Origin: CAZMVU01 sp964569295 | GTDB lineage: Bacteria > Hydrogenedentota > Hydrogenedentia > Hydrogenedentales > JAGMZX01 | Length of the DNA: 11,352 bases | Direction of reading: 5' to 3' | Assembly (NCBI GenBank): GCA_964569295.1 | Contig: CAZMVU010000162.1 | Coordinates: 1-11,352, forward strand | Part shown: positions 1 to 8,361 of the stretch, one piece after another | How the letters are laid out: the number at the start of each line of letters is the position of its first letter | Position numbering within the stretch: the first letter of the stretch is position 1 | Program-made: the position numbers and the translations under genes | Notes under the pieces: generated by a model | What the model saw: only the letters and a program-made list of their open reading frames with translations | The model's database searches: none | Told to the model about the DNA's origin: nothing

Positions 1-64
1 GGAGAAAGCGGTAATCCCCGGTCTTGCGGATTCATGGACAACACAGCGCGTTCTCCCAAACGCC

Positions 65-120
65 GCAAAAAGCGGGGACAGTCCCTGCTCGCGGACTCGC
101 GAGGACAGTCTCCATTTTGC
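65..120. repeat. REP-like imperfect palindrome
   Basis: The core is a perfect 6-bp stem, CTCGCG (88-93) with CGCGAG (98-103), closed by a GACT loop. Outer arms also pair: GTCC (81-84) with GGAC (103-106), GGGGAC (74-79) with GTCTCC (108-113, one G-U pair), and GCAAAA (65-70) with TTTTGC (115-120). The motif GGACAGTC occurs in both arms. The layout resembles REP elements mobilised by RAYT-type Y1 transposases, but no such transposase lies in the window. It sits beyond the stop of the leftmost gene. There is no U-run next to the stem, so a terminator role is unlikely. Confidence 0.55.
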
Positions 121-243
121 TGAACTAATGAGGCGTAAAAGGGTAATACACCAAATGCCTTCTAAGTTAATGCCTATGGGCCAACAGCCCAGGTTGTGGA
201 TGCGCCTTATCCAAGCGCTAAACGCGCGTACTATGAAGACTCC

Positions 244-867
244 TTAGTCACCTTCCGCCACGGGAATCAGCCCGCGGAGGGTGACAAAATCCAGTCCGAT
301 GTTCTTCAATACCTCCCGGCGCACATCGCCCCCGTCCATCGCCGCGTCTCCGAGCGATTTGGATTCGGACTCGAAGGATCGCAGTGTCACGGGGAAAAAG
401 CCTTTCACCTTGCCGCCCGTACACCGGACCCGTTCGACCCGCACGTCCTCCCCCACGCCGCATGCTTTCGCGGTGCGCGCATTTTCCGCGAGTTGGTTGA
501 TATTCTTCCCCAGGCCTTTCTGATCGACCTCGATGTTGTCGAGCACGATCTCGTTGAGGGTAATGCAATCGGAAAACAGCGTGCGCAGGTCCGGGCGCAC
601 CAGCACCCGATCAAGTTGGACCGCCGGGCCTGGCTCGAAACCCTCGGGGTTGAACAGCGTCACCTTTTCGGCCACGATCGCCAACTCGAGGGGGGAGAAA
701 TGCACGCGCGCGATGTCAACCTGCGTGTCGTAAATGAGCGCCAAATGTTCCTCGAGCCGTGCGCGCCCATACAGCGCGATCTGGTCCGCAAACGCGCACG
801 CGGCCACCGTGAGTCCGATCAGGATCAGTCCGACAGCCGTCATCAAAAATCGTACCGGTGCCAACAT
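244..867 (-). CDS. Short AsmA-like envelope protein
   Basis: This is a 207-residue protein with an N-terminal hydrophobic segment (about residues 8-27). That segment is either a membrane anchor or a lipoprotein signal, since V-A-A-C at 21-24 fits a lipobox. Residues 45-115 have the look of AsmA/DUF748 proteins: amphipathic strands, NPEGF at 73-77, then alternating strands such as ITLNEIVLDNIEV (102-114). Known AsmA-family proteins span the periplasm and take part in outer-membrane lipid transport or assembly. They are usually much longer, and only an N-terminal-type portion is present here. The start codon ATG at 867 lies 9 bases after the stop of the lipoprotein gene upstream, with no strong ribosome site, so translation probably depends on the upstream gene. 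It is the last gene of the left cluster. The coding call is firm, but the AsmA resemblance is by eye only. Confidence 0.75.
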   Translation of the reverse strand: MLAPVRFLMTAVGLILIGLTVAACAFADQIALYGRARLEEHLALIYDTQVDIARVHFSPLELAIVAEKVTLFNPEGFEPGPAVQLDRVLVRPDLRTLFSDCITLNEIVLDNIEVDQKGLGKNINQLAENARTAKACGVGEDVRVERVRCTGGKVKGFFPVTLRSFESESKSLGDAAMDGGDVRREVLKNIGLDFVTLRGLIPVAEGD

Positions 868-876
868 AGGGCGGTC

Positions 877-1560
877 TCAATCAAAATTGTGGCTGAACTC
901 GCGCACCTTGCCCCACCCTTTTTGGGCCGAGTCTTTTCCGGCCTTCATGTGGGCACTGGCTTTCGCGCCGCCACCCGGGGCATAGGTTTCCGCATCCGGC
1001 AATTGCGCAGGCCACACGAACTTGTAGATCGTGCCATGCCCCTCGAGCACCAGCGCGACCGCGGCGTCGGGCCGGGCAGGCACCATAACCTCGCCGACGG
1101 CCATGGGAAAGACAAGACGGTTCTTTCGGCCGAACATGCGCAACGCACCGCGCATCTCCTCCTCGAGTTCCGACCCCACCACCACTTGGGCCGGAGGCAC
1201 GGTGTCGCCGTCCGGCATCTCGAGGTAGGTGTGGATGCCGCGCATCCCGATCACATCATAGGCGACGCTCATATCCGCAAACGCGGAAGCAAGATAGACA
1301 TCCACGACAAGGGGCCCCTTCGGCACGGTGTCACTATCGCCATTTGCGGACATACCGCCCCACATCGCGTACGACGCCGGGGCCAACAGGTTCGGATACG
1401 CGCCCTCGTGCCACTCCCCCTGTGCCGCCGCTCGTGCCGGCGTAAAAGGCACCTCCGCTATGGGCATGTGTTTCTGCACCGCCGGGCTCTGTGTTTGGCA
1501 TCCCGTTGCTACACAGAGCACCACGGCGGCTGCAAGCGCCGTATTCACGAATGGGTTCAT
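877..1560 (-). CDS. Hypothetical lipoprotein
   Basis: This 227-residue protein has a clear lipoprotein signal: a hydrophobic stretch at residues 7-18, then V-A-T-G-C with the lipidated Cys at 21. I do not recognise the mature domain. Residues 80-185 are rich in predicted beta strands (for example LVVDVYLASAF, THTYLEM-like and AVALVLEGHGTIYKFVW segments), which suggests a beta-sandwich. The C-terminal 35 residues are Gly/Lys-rich and polar. The ATG at 1558-1560 overlaps the TGA of the preceding gene (1557-1559) as ATGA, a sign of translational coupling. The gene sits between a secreted protein and an AsmA-like protein. It probably acts at the inner or outer membrane, but no biochemical role can be assigned. 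Confidence 0.8.
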   Translation of the reverse strand: MNPFVNTALAAAVVLCVATGCQTQSPAVQKHMPIAEVPFTPARAAAQGEWHEGAYPNLLAPASYAMWGGMSANGDSDTVPKGPLVVDVYLASAFADMSVAYDVIGMRGIHTYLEMPDGDTVPPAQVVVGSELEEEMRGALRMFGRKNRLVFPMAVGEVMVPARPDAAVALVLEGHGTIYKFVWPAQLPDAETYAPGGGAKASAHMKAGKDSAQKGWGKVREFSHNFD

Positions 1561-2309
1561 GACCCCTCCCCTTCGTCCCCGGTTAGTTCCGGTGCCTCCG
1601 GCTCCGGCTCCGGCTCGGTGCCCTCGACCCGAACATCCACCTGTATCTTCGGTCGTGCCTCCGGCGAGTCCGCACCCACCGGGGGGCGGCGAATCGCGCT
1701 GGCCCCATCGGGCCCGCCTTTACCATAGCGACGCAGGTTCAATTCGCCATTCGGCGTCACCATGCGCACCAATCCCATGGGCCGGATTTCCTCATTGAGC
1801 CAGACCTCCGTGCGCTTATCACCGGCGCCCATAAGCACCACATGCTCCGTCTCGAGTTTTCCCACGGGCGTGTCCAGCGTCTCCATGCCCACTACGTTAC
1901 GCTCGACCTGATCCGCTTCCTCGGCATTGTCCGCCCCCGCCATCGATGACACCGGCACATCCACCGGCGGGTCACTGCCCTGTTTTACAATCACGCGGTG
2001 GATATTGTCCGGATCACTCGCCCGGCCAGAAAGCAAACTCTTATAGATAACCGGGAACCCGAGCTCGGGAATGATTTCCGTTTCGACCCAGTGTGCCGTT
2101 TTACGCTTCACCTGCTCCTGGTCGACCACGGCCTGCCGCAGGAGAAAGCTCTGGCCCGTTGCGCTGTCCGTCAGATCGTACACCGCATACACCCCCACCT
2201 CCGGTTCAATCAGCTTGCCCGAGAGCACCTCCCCCACAATGCCCTGCGCCGGCGCGGCACCCGCCACACTCACGCACAGCACCAACAAAACACTTGCTTT
2301 GCACTTCAT
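1557..2309 (-). CDS. Hypothetical secreted protein with acidic tail
   Basis: This 250-residue protein has a Sec signal peptide (hydrophobic residues 5-17) and a likely cleavage site near AGAAPA at 16-21. The mature part, about residues 24-205, looks like a curved beta-sheet domain. It contains strand pairs such as VGVYAVYDLTD and TEVWLNEEIRPMGLVRM, loosely like LolA/DUF3108-type lipid-binding or carrier folds, but this is only a resemblance. The last 45 residues are Pro/Glu/Asp-rich with an EPEPEPE run and are probably disordered. The start ATG at 2309 has AGAGGAG about 11 bases upstream. It is the first of three coupled envelope genes and lies 98 bases after the ispG stop, so it could be read through from ispG. 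I see no terminator or promoter in that gap. Confidence 0.8.
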   Translation of the reverse strand: MKCKASVLLVLCVSVAGAAPAQGIVGEVLSGKLIEPEVGVYAVYDLTDSATGQSFLLRQAVVDQEQVKRKTAHWVETEIIPELGFPVIYKSLLSGRASDPDNIHRVIVKQGSDPPVDVPVSSMAGADNAEEADQVERNVVGMETLDTPVGKLETEHVVLMGAGDKRTEVWLNEEIRPMGLVRMVTPNGELNLRRYGKGGPDGASAIRRPPVGADSPEARPKIQVDVRVEGTEPEPEPEAPELTGDEGEGS

Positions 2310-2407
2310 GGGGCTCGCAACTCCTCTAAATCACTTGACGACCATCATCCTACCACACCGCCCCGCCGGGCGCCACGCACCGCCAAACGCCGCCACAAAA
2401 CGCTATG

Positions 2408-3670
<1,263 letters not shown>

Positions 3671-3796
3671 GACAACTCCAGCCAGAAAACAATCCAAACC
3701 GCCATAATCCATCGACGAAAATGCGGACGCGCCGCAATGGTCAACTGCACCCTGCCTTACGCCACATTTCCAGCCACCACGGACCACACAGCCCAT

Positions 3797-4244
3797 GTTT
3801 GAGACGCAGTTATTGGTTGTTTGTGTAGGTATTTCTGTGTATGTGCATCAAAAAGTTAGTTTTTTGCTTTGCCGTGCATCGTTCCCCATCGTATGCGGCG
3901 CCCACAACCTAAGGCCCAGTGGTCTCGGGAAGGGCCTCGTGGCCTTCAGGCCAAGCGCCTTGGGCCCTGCACGCAGGCTTAAAATCCATACAAGGAATAT
4001 GGGCGCATTCCTGTTTTCTGTGCTCCTTCGGCGTGTAAGGCACTACCCCGGATTTCTGTTCGCAATGAGCACACACCCTGCCAGTTGTGCAGGGCCAGCC
4101 GCCAGCCACGCGGCAACTACATGCTTTAAGCTGTAGATCGTAGCAGGCCGGCGTTTGAAACGCCAACATCACTCGGGCAGTGTGCATCCGGCGCCCACCG
4201 GCAACCGTTGTATCCTCTTCGTGCGGCACCAGGCCGGCTACCCC
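3797..4244. other. Intergenic region with hairpin repeats upstream of ispG
   Basis: I see no convincing gene here. The stretch next to ispG (about 3800-3870) is AT-rich compared with its surroundings and may hold the ispG promoter, although no good -35/-10 pair stands out. Further left-to-right lie several inverted repeats: GGCCCA (3913-3918) with TGGGCC (3960-3965), enclosing TGGCC-TTCA-GGCCA; CCCTGC (4076-4081) with GCAGGG (4089-4094); and a perfect GGCGTTT-G-AAACGCC near 4150-4166. The density of palindromes suggests a dispersed, non-coding repeat. A Cys-rich 106-codon frame on the minus strand (3909-4229) runs through these palindromes and is probably not a gene. Confidence 0.5.
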
Positions 4245-5603
4245 TTACCGCACGTATCCCTCACGCAACAGGTAGTCGCTCAGCGCCCGGGCCGCCACAC
4301 GATTACCCGCCATGTTCCAGTGGGCGTCGCCCGGAATCGTCAGTGGGTACGTCTGCGCGGATTCAAAGGCGGGCAGTAGGTTCACGACCGGATAATGTAG
4401 CTCATCCTTGACCCGGTCAAAAAAATCAAGATAGGCAAACTGGTATGGTTCTTTGACTGAGTACAGGTCGCTTTCCCAGTAGTCCTTCGAAGCATCGGGG
4501 TTCCAGTGGTGGAAACGCGGAACCACGACCAACACAAACGTGGCGCCCGTCTCTTCGACCATGGCCGCAAGTTGGTTCAAATGCCCCAGCGTGTTCTGGA
4601 AAAACGGTTCGAGCACCTCCGGCGGATGGCGATAGATGAAGTACCGGTTGTATTCGATGGCATCGCCGACCCGGACGCGAAACGCATAGTAGTCTCCGTT
4701 CGGTTCTGCGCCGTCCAGCAGGTACTTGCGCAAGAAATCGAAAGGATAGGTGAAGGCACGCACGACGGCGCGGCCGGCAGGCAGGAGGCGCGAATAAAAA
4801 GCGGCAAGCTCAATCACCGCGCCAAAGTAGCGGGGCTCGGGATCTTCGTCCGGGAACCAGACCTTGCCCTCACGCTCGGAAGCCAGACGCGCATACTTGA
4901 TGTCGTCCCCGAAGTCAGTCGGATCAAGGCAATACAAGACCACGTCAGGCGTGTAATGGCGGATTATACCGTCGAAAAGCTGCTTCCCGAGGAAGGGCGA
5001 GTAACTCACGATACCCGCGTTCATGACCGCCACATCACCGCCGCGGGCCTCCTCGCCGAAAATCCTGTCCATGACCTGCGGCAGCGCGTGCTTTTGCCGC
5101 TCGCCAAATCCGAACACGAAGGAATCGCCCATGACCACGACCCGTTGCGCGTGGGCGCGAAAAGAAGCGCGCGTGTATTCGGTGCGCAGGCCGTCTTCGT
5201 TCGTGCGCATATGGAAAGGCGTACCGTCGGCATAGTGGTGGTACTTGAACATGGTTTGGTTCGCCGGCGCGATATGGTGATAACGGTGCGAGTCGAGCCA
5301 GCGAAACCGCAACATGGCCAACTCGGGCATAGCGATGGCAATGGCGGCCTCCGCCAGTCCCCACGCCACCGCGCACCAGAACAACCCCACGGCGAAAACC
5401 TTGGGTTTGTAGCGCACCACCCACGCAAGCCCCAGGACCGCGGCGCCGAGCACCCCGTAGGCCAATGCCGCACCGGCGGCTGTCGCCGCGTTGCCTTGCC
5501 GGAAACCGGGGATGGCCCATGCCGCGACCCCCACGGCGATCAACAGCGTGATCACCCCCGCCAGCAGCAACAGCCAGGCGGCCTTCCACCCATGCAGCCT
5601 CAC
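4245..5603 (-). CDS. Membrane-anchored SGNH/GDSL-family hydrolase
   Basis: This 452-residue protein has three N-terminal membrane segments (about residues 8-31, 44-63 and 70-91). They are followed by an SGNH-fold domain, the family of esterases and O-acyl transferases or deacetylases acting on lipids and sugars. Block I is VVVMGDSFVFGFG, with nucleophile Ser161. Block II is NAG, with Gly197. Block V is GDAHWN, with Asp426 and His428. The usual block III Asn appears to be replaced: the segment reads LDPTDFGDD, with Thr near 229. I chose the GTG at 5603 because it overlaps the TGA of the glycosyltransferase as GTGA and has GGGGAGG about ten bases upstream. A longer frame opens at a GTG at 5642, but that would overlap the neighbour by 43 bases. 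Coupling to a GT39-like enzyme suggests a role in acylation or deacylation of an envelope glycan. The substrate is unknown. Confidence 0.85.
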   Translation of the reverse strand: MRLHGWKAAWLLLLAGVITLLIAVGVAAWAIPGFRQGNAATAAGAALAYGVLGAAVLGLAWVVRYKPKVFAVGLFWCAVAWGLAEAAIAIAMPELAMLRFRWLDSHRYHHIAPANQTMFKYHHYADGTPFHMRTNEDGLRTEYTRASFRAHAQRVVVMGDSFVFGFGERQKHALPQVMDRIFGEEARGGDVAVMNAGIVSYSPFLGKQLFDGIIRHYTPDVVLYCLDPTDFGDDIKYARLASEREGKVWFPDEDPEPRYFGAVIELAAFYSRLLPAGRAVVRAFTYPFDFLRKYLLDGAEPNGDYYAFRVRVGDAIEYNRYFIYRHPPEVLEPFFQNTLGHLNQLAAMVEETGATFVLVVVPRFHHWNPDASKDYWESDLYSVKEPYQFAYLDFFDRVKDELHYPVVNLLPAFESAQTYPLTIPGDAHWNMAGNRVAARALSDYLLREGYVR

Positions 5604-7492
5604 GGCTGGGCAGCCTCCCCGCCCGTCAGCACTGCGGGCCACTGGGCAGTTTTTTTGCGCAGAAGCGCGCGCAGATCATTGCGGCGTTTCGGATCGAGAT
5701 GATACGCCCGTGCGCGCACAAGCCGCCGCTCGATGGTTCGCTCGTGCACCAGAAAACGGTCCACGAAAGCAAGGAACACCGGATCCTCGATAACACCATA
5801 GAATTGCACATTCTCGAGGATCCAAATCGTCAAGTCCGCCTCGTCGAGATGGCGGACAAGGACTTCCCGGAGCACTTCGGGCACGGCCTCATGCACTGCA
5901 ATGCCCGCATTGTGTTGCTCCAGGTAAAATGCAAACTTGAAGGCCTGCTTCTCCTTGGCAAAGTACAGGGCGTCTTCACGCGCGGGCACGGCCTCGGCCA
6001 AGTGGCGGTACTCTTGAATGGAAGGCCGTTCATAGTAATTGCCCGCGGCAAATATATCGAGCGCACTCAGGAGCCCGGCGAGCGCGAGCAGCAAGGCGCG
6101 TGCGGGGATGTACTGCACCGCATCGATGGCCAGCGCCACAAGCAACAGCAGCGCCGGCAGCAGAATCAGGAAATAGCGGAAAACCATCACGGAAGTGGGC
6201 GTGTTGTAGGAATGGATGACCGGCACGAAACTGCCGACCACCAGCCACACCGCCAAAAGAAACAAGACGCGGTGCAAACGCCCCGGAGCCAGATAGCCGC
6301 CCTCACGCGTGTAGGCATAGACAAGAAGGGCGCCAATGAGCGCCGCGCACAACAACGCCAAGCCGGGATCATGAAAGAACGTGCGGAAGTAATCCACAAA
6401 AAAGAGCGGCGTTGGTTTCGGCGGCCAGAACTGCGGGGAGTTGAATGACGCGAGCATACGCGGCACATAGGGCATGAAACAAATCACTGTAAAAGCCGCC
6501 ACCCCCACAGCCCGCCACCAGCTCCGCCGGCAACGTTCGCCCCGCGCCTCCACCGCGAAGACCGGGAGCACGACGGCCTGCGCCATGAGAACAAGCCAGC
6601 CGAAGAGATGGGTATAGACCAGGAGCACCGCCGCCAACGCCCAGTACGCCGTGTGTTTCCGGGAAGGCGTTTCCAGGTATCGCAGGAACGCGAGCCACGC
6701 CACGACGGTCATCAGAATGAGCAGACCGTAGGGGCGTGCGTCTTGCGACTGTTCCAGGTGCACCCAATTCAACGCGATGAGCAGCGCAGCGATCAGGCCT
6801 GCGCCCGGCCGCGCCAACCGCCGGCCCAACAGATACATGGCGGGCACGCAAGCGACGCCAATAAGCACGCTCGGGAAACGCGCAGTGAACTCGGTAAGGC
6901 CGACAACTTGGAACCAGCCCCAAAGCAGAAAGAAATAGAGTGGCGGAATGCCATTGCGCGTCAGCGTCTGATCAAGCATGACAGACAGGCTGTTGCCCGG
7001 ATCGCATTGCGTCACGCTCAGTAGCTCATCATTCCACAGGCTCGTATGGGTAAGCCCCTTCATCCGCAGCACGAGCGCGCCAACCGCGATCACGGACAGC
7101 ATGGCCGGGTTGAACCAGGCGGCAAAGTGTTCATGGATGACATATCCCATGAGCGCCACCCAAAGCCCGGTAACCACGAAAGGATACAGGGCGACGAGGT
7201 AAGCCATATTGGGCACGGCTAACACGGGCAGAGTCACAAGCCCCCACGCCGCCGCCACGCACACCGCCACAGGGAAGAGGGGCCCTGTAAGCAGCGCCAA
7301 TCGCCGGCGGCCGGCTACCGCCCCCACCGTCAGCACGGCAATCGCAAAGAAAGCAGGCTCCATAGCGCCCCCCCACGCCATCCAGACACTGCTTCCCACG
7401 GCCAATCCGGCCAACCCGCAAAGCAGACCCAACGAAGCGCATGCCTCGCCCCCGGGCCCCGATGCTTCGGTCATCTGTGGCGTATTACGCAT
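5600..7492 (-). CDS. GT39-like polytopic glycosyltransferase (ArnT/PMT superfamily)
   Basis: This 630-residue integral membrane protein has roughly a dozen hydrophobic segments across residues 20-475, then a soluble C-terminal region of about 150 residues. Enzymes of this GT-C superfamily move a sugar from a polyprenyl-phosphate donor to lipid or protein acceptors on the outer face of the inner membrane. Diagnostic motifs are SLWNDE (151-156), whose acidic pair is the likely catalytic site in the first large loop; NGIPPLYFFLLWGW (180-193); EFTARFPSVL (201-210); SQDARPYGL (249-257); and YTHLFGWLVL (293-302). The ATG at 7492 starts the frame, with only a weak GGAA upstream. Another Met lies at residue 7. 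It overlaps the SGNH hydrolase gene by four bases, so the two are probably made together. Donor and acceptor cannot be deduced. Confidence 0.88.
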   Translation of the reverse strand: MRNTPQMTEASGPGGEACASLGLLCGLAGLAVGSSVWMAWGGAMEPAFFAIAVLTVGAVAGRRRLALLTGPLFPVAVCVAAAWGLVTLPVLAVPNMAYLVALYPFVVTGLWVALMGYVIHEHFAAWFNPAMLSVIAVGALVLRMKGLTHTSLWNDELLSVTQCDPGNSLSVMLDQTLTRNGIPPLYFFLLWGWFQVVGLTEFTARFPSVLIGVACVPAMYLLGRRLARPGAGLIAALLIALNWVHLEQSQDARPYGLLILMTVVAWLAFLRYLETPSRKHTAYWALAAVLLVYTHLFGWLVLMAQAVVLPVFAVEARGERCRRSWWRAVGVAAFTVICFMPYVPRMLASFNSPQFWPPKPTPLFFVDYFRTFFHDPGLALLCAALIGALLVYAYTREGGYLAPGRLHRVLFLLAVWLVVGSFVPVIHSYNTPTSVMVFRYFLILLPALLLLVALAIDAVQYIPARALLLALAGLLSALDIFAAGNYYERPSIQEYRHLAEAVPAREDALYFAKEKQAFKFAFYLEQHNAGIAVHEAVPEVLREVLVRHLDEADLTIWILENVQFYGVIEDPVFLAFVDRFLVHERTIERRLVRARAYHLDPKRRNDLRALLRKKTAQWPAVLTGGEAAQP

Positions 7493-7535
7493 AGATTCCG
7501 GCAGAAGCGTCCCACATATTGTTGAAACATGAAGA

Positions 7536-7595
7536 TGGTCTCCTCAACGCCCACAGTGGGCGTTGGAATCTGTTGGACACAGAATAAGGAGACCA
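7536..7595 (+). promoter_or_regulatory. Nested hairpins enclosing a Shine-Dalgarno site
   Basis: A perfect 9-bp outer stem pairs TGGTCTCCT (7536-7544) with AGGAGACCA (7587-7595). Inside it are a perfect 9-bp hairpin, CAACGCCCA (7545-7553) with TGGGCGTTG (7557-7565), and a small one, TCTGT (7569-7573) with ACAGA (7579-7583). As plus-strand RNA this folds as a three-way junction that hides the AAGGAG ribosome site (7586-7591) of the ATG at 7598. It could be a translational switch, the end of a degraded mobile element, or a binding palindrome. No U-run follows on either strand, so it is not a plain terminator. Confidence 0.5.
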
Positions 7596-7597
7596 CC

Positions 7598-7771
7598 ATG
7601 GACGAGTATGACGTTGCGATGTTGTTGACGCAAGCGGAAGACCAGGCTCTTGGGGAAAACCGGGGGCGCTTCCCATATTTTCGCTTTGCGGTGGCGGGGA
7701 CGGCGTACTGGAAATCGGTTCATGTGCAGGGGCGCGTACAGCCCGGCCGTTTTTGCTTTTCAGCCCAATGA
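7598..7771 (+). CDS. Possible 57-residue protein, unknown
   Basis: This is the only plus-strand frame with a near-ideal ribosome site: AAGGAG, six bases before the ATG at 7598. That site is buried in the hairpin just described. The product begins MDEYDVAMLLTQAEDQAL and shows no motif I know. The first 40 residues look protein-like, while the last 15 do not, so it may be a truncated or decayed gene. Its TGA (7769-7771) overlaps an ATG at 7768 as ATGA. That ATG opens an Arg-rich frame to 8190, which I do not consider supported. No plus-strand promoter is obvious. Confidence 0.3.
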   Translation: MDEYDVAMLLTQAEDQALGENRGRFPYFRFAVAGTAYWKSVHVQGRVQPGRFCFSAQ

Positions 7772-8299
7772 CAATTAAGACGGTTAGGCACAAGCGCAAA
7801 GCTGGCATCGCGGTGGGAAATGGTACCATTCAAAGTGAACCGGAAGCAGCGTCGACAGCGTTCCAGCGCGGGAACGCCCACATGATGGCGCTCCGGAACT
7901 GGTTCTCAGCCTTCCTCGCACCTTGTCGCACGTTGCTTCCGGCCTTGCGTCGGGCGAAAACACGAAGGGCCGCCCCTTGCGCGCATCGCTTTGTCCGGCA
8001 CTCACATGGCCTTCTTCGGGTCCTGTTTGAGGACAGTCGCACCGGCGGCCACACGTGCCTTCGCCCTCTATCGCGACGGGGCCGCCGCGGGCTTCCGGCG
8101 GGCTGCGCTTACCAGCGCCCTGGTTGCCCGGCGTGCAATACGCGCGGACCGCTAGGTATGCCCTGCCATCCCATTGGGCGGCACCGATAGGAACAGGGAC
8201 TTCGAAGACCTCGGTCACCACGCCTGTTTTTGACCATCCCTTATTGGGTAATCTCTGCGGCGGGATTCCTTCGTCTTGTCTGTCCCGTTCCGTAGCCTG
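7772..8299. other. Stretch without a recognisable gene
   Basis: Both strands carry open frames here, but none has a good start, and all read as Arg/Pro/Cys-rich products typical of random frames in GC-rich DNA. The minus strand has a short protein-like stretch (about 8110-8215, including VVTEVFEVPVPIGAAQW) that then decays. It could be a fragment of an old gene. The inverted repeat CGGGA/TCCCG near 8261-8287 lies in the leader of the promoter at 8300-8328. I see no RNA gene that I can name. Confidence 0.4.
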
Positions 8300-8328
8300 A
8301 TTATAGCACTTCCGCCGTAATCTGCCAA
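8300..8328 (-). promoter_or_regulatory. Near-consensus sigma70 promoter, leftward
   Basis: On the minus strand, TTGGCA (8323-8328) lies exactly 17 bases before a perfect TATAAT (8300-8305). A T-rich run at 8331-8336, just upstream, could act like an UP element. Transcription would start near 8293 and run left. The first sure gene it meets is the glycosyltransferase at 7492, about 800 bases away. This is the strongest promoter-like sequence I see in the window. Confidence 0.65.
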
Positions 8329-8330
8329 GC

Positions 8331-8350
8331 AAAAAATCGGAAGAATCCCG
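8331..8350 (-). terminator. Weak intrinsic terminator after the FG-GAP lipoprotein gene
   Basis: Twelve bases after the TAA of the FG-GAP gene, the minus strand has a short stem, CGGGA with TTCCG (8338-8350, one G-U pair), and a three-base loop. An A and six Ts follow (8331-8337). The stem is only five pairs, so termination may be partial. The T-run also forms the upstream edge of the next promoter. Confidence 0.45.
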
Positions 8351-8361
8351 CAGAAAGCGTT

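Noticed and set aside
177..191. Small hairpin TGGGC-CAACA-GCCCA as a terminator for the leftmost gene
   Set aside because: It has only five base pairs and no T-run on either strand.
196..1728. Long plus-strand frame (510 codons)
   Set aside because: It is antisense to three minus-strand genes that have signal peptides and coupled starts. The product is His/Arg-rich with no motif, as expected for a mirror frame in GC-rich DNA.
3909..4229. Cys-rich 106-codon minus-strand frame
   Set aside because: It runs through several palindromes, lacks a ribosome site, and its Cys spacing does not match a zinc motif I can name. I kept it as a question in the findings, not as a gene.
4506..5702. Plus-strand frame of 398 codons
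   Set aside because: It lies opposite the SGNH hydrolase, whose catalytic motifs are clear. Its own product shows no family features.
7768..8190. Arg-rich plus-strand frame overlapping the 57-codon ORF as ATGA
   Set aside because: The overlap is suggestive, but the composition is typical of a random frame and no domain is visible.
7784..8332. Minus-strand frame of 182 codons
   Set aside because: Its start lies upstream of the best promoter's -35 box. Only a short part looks protein-like and the remainder is Arg/Cys/Pro-rich, so at most it is a remnant.
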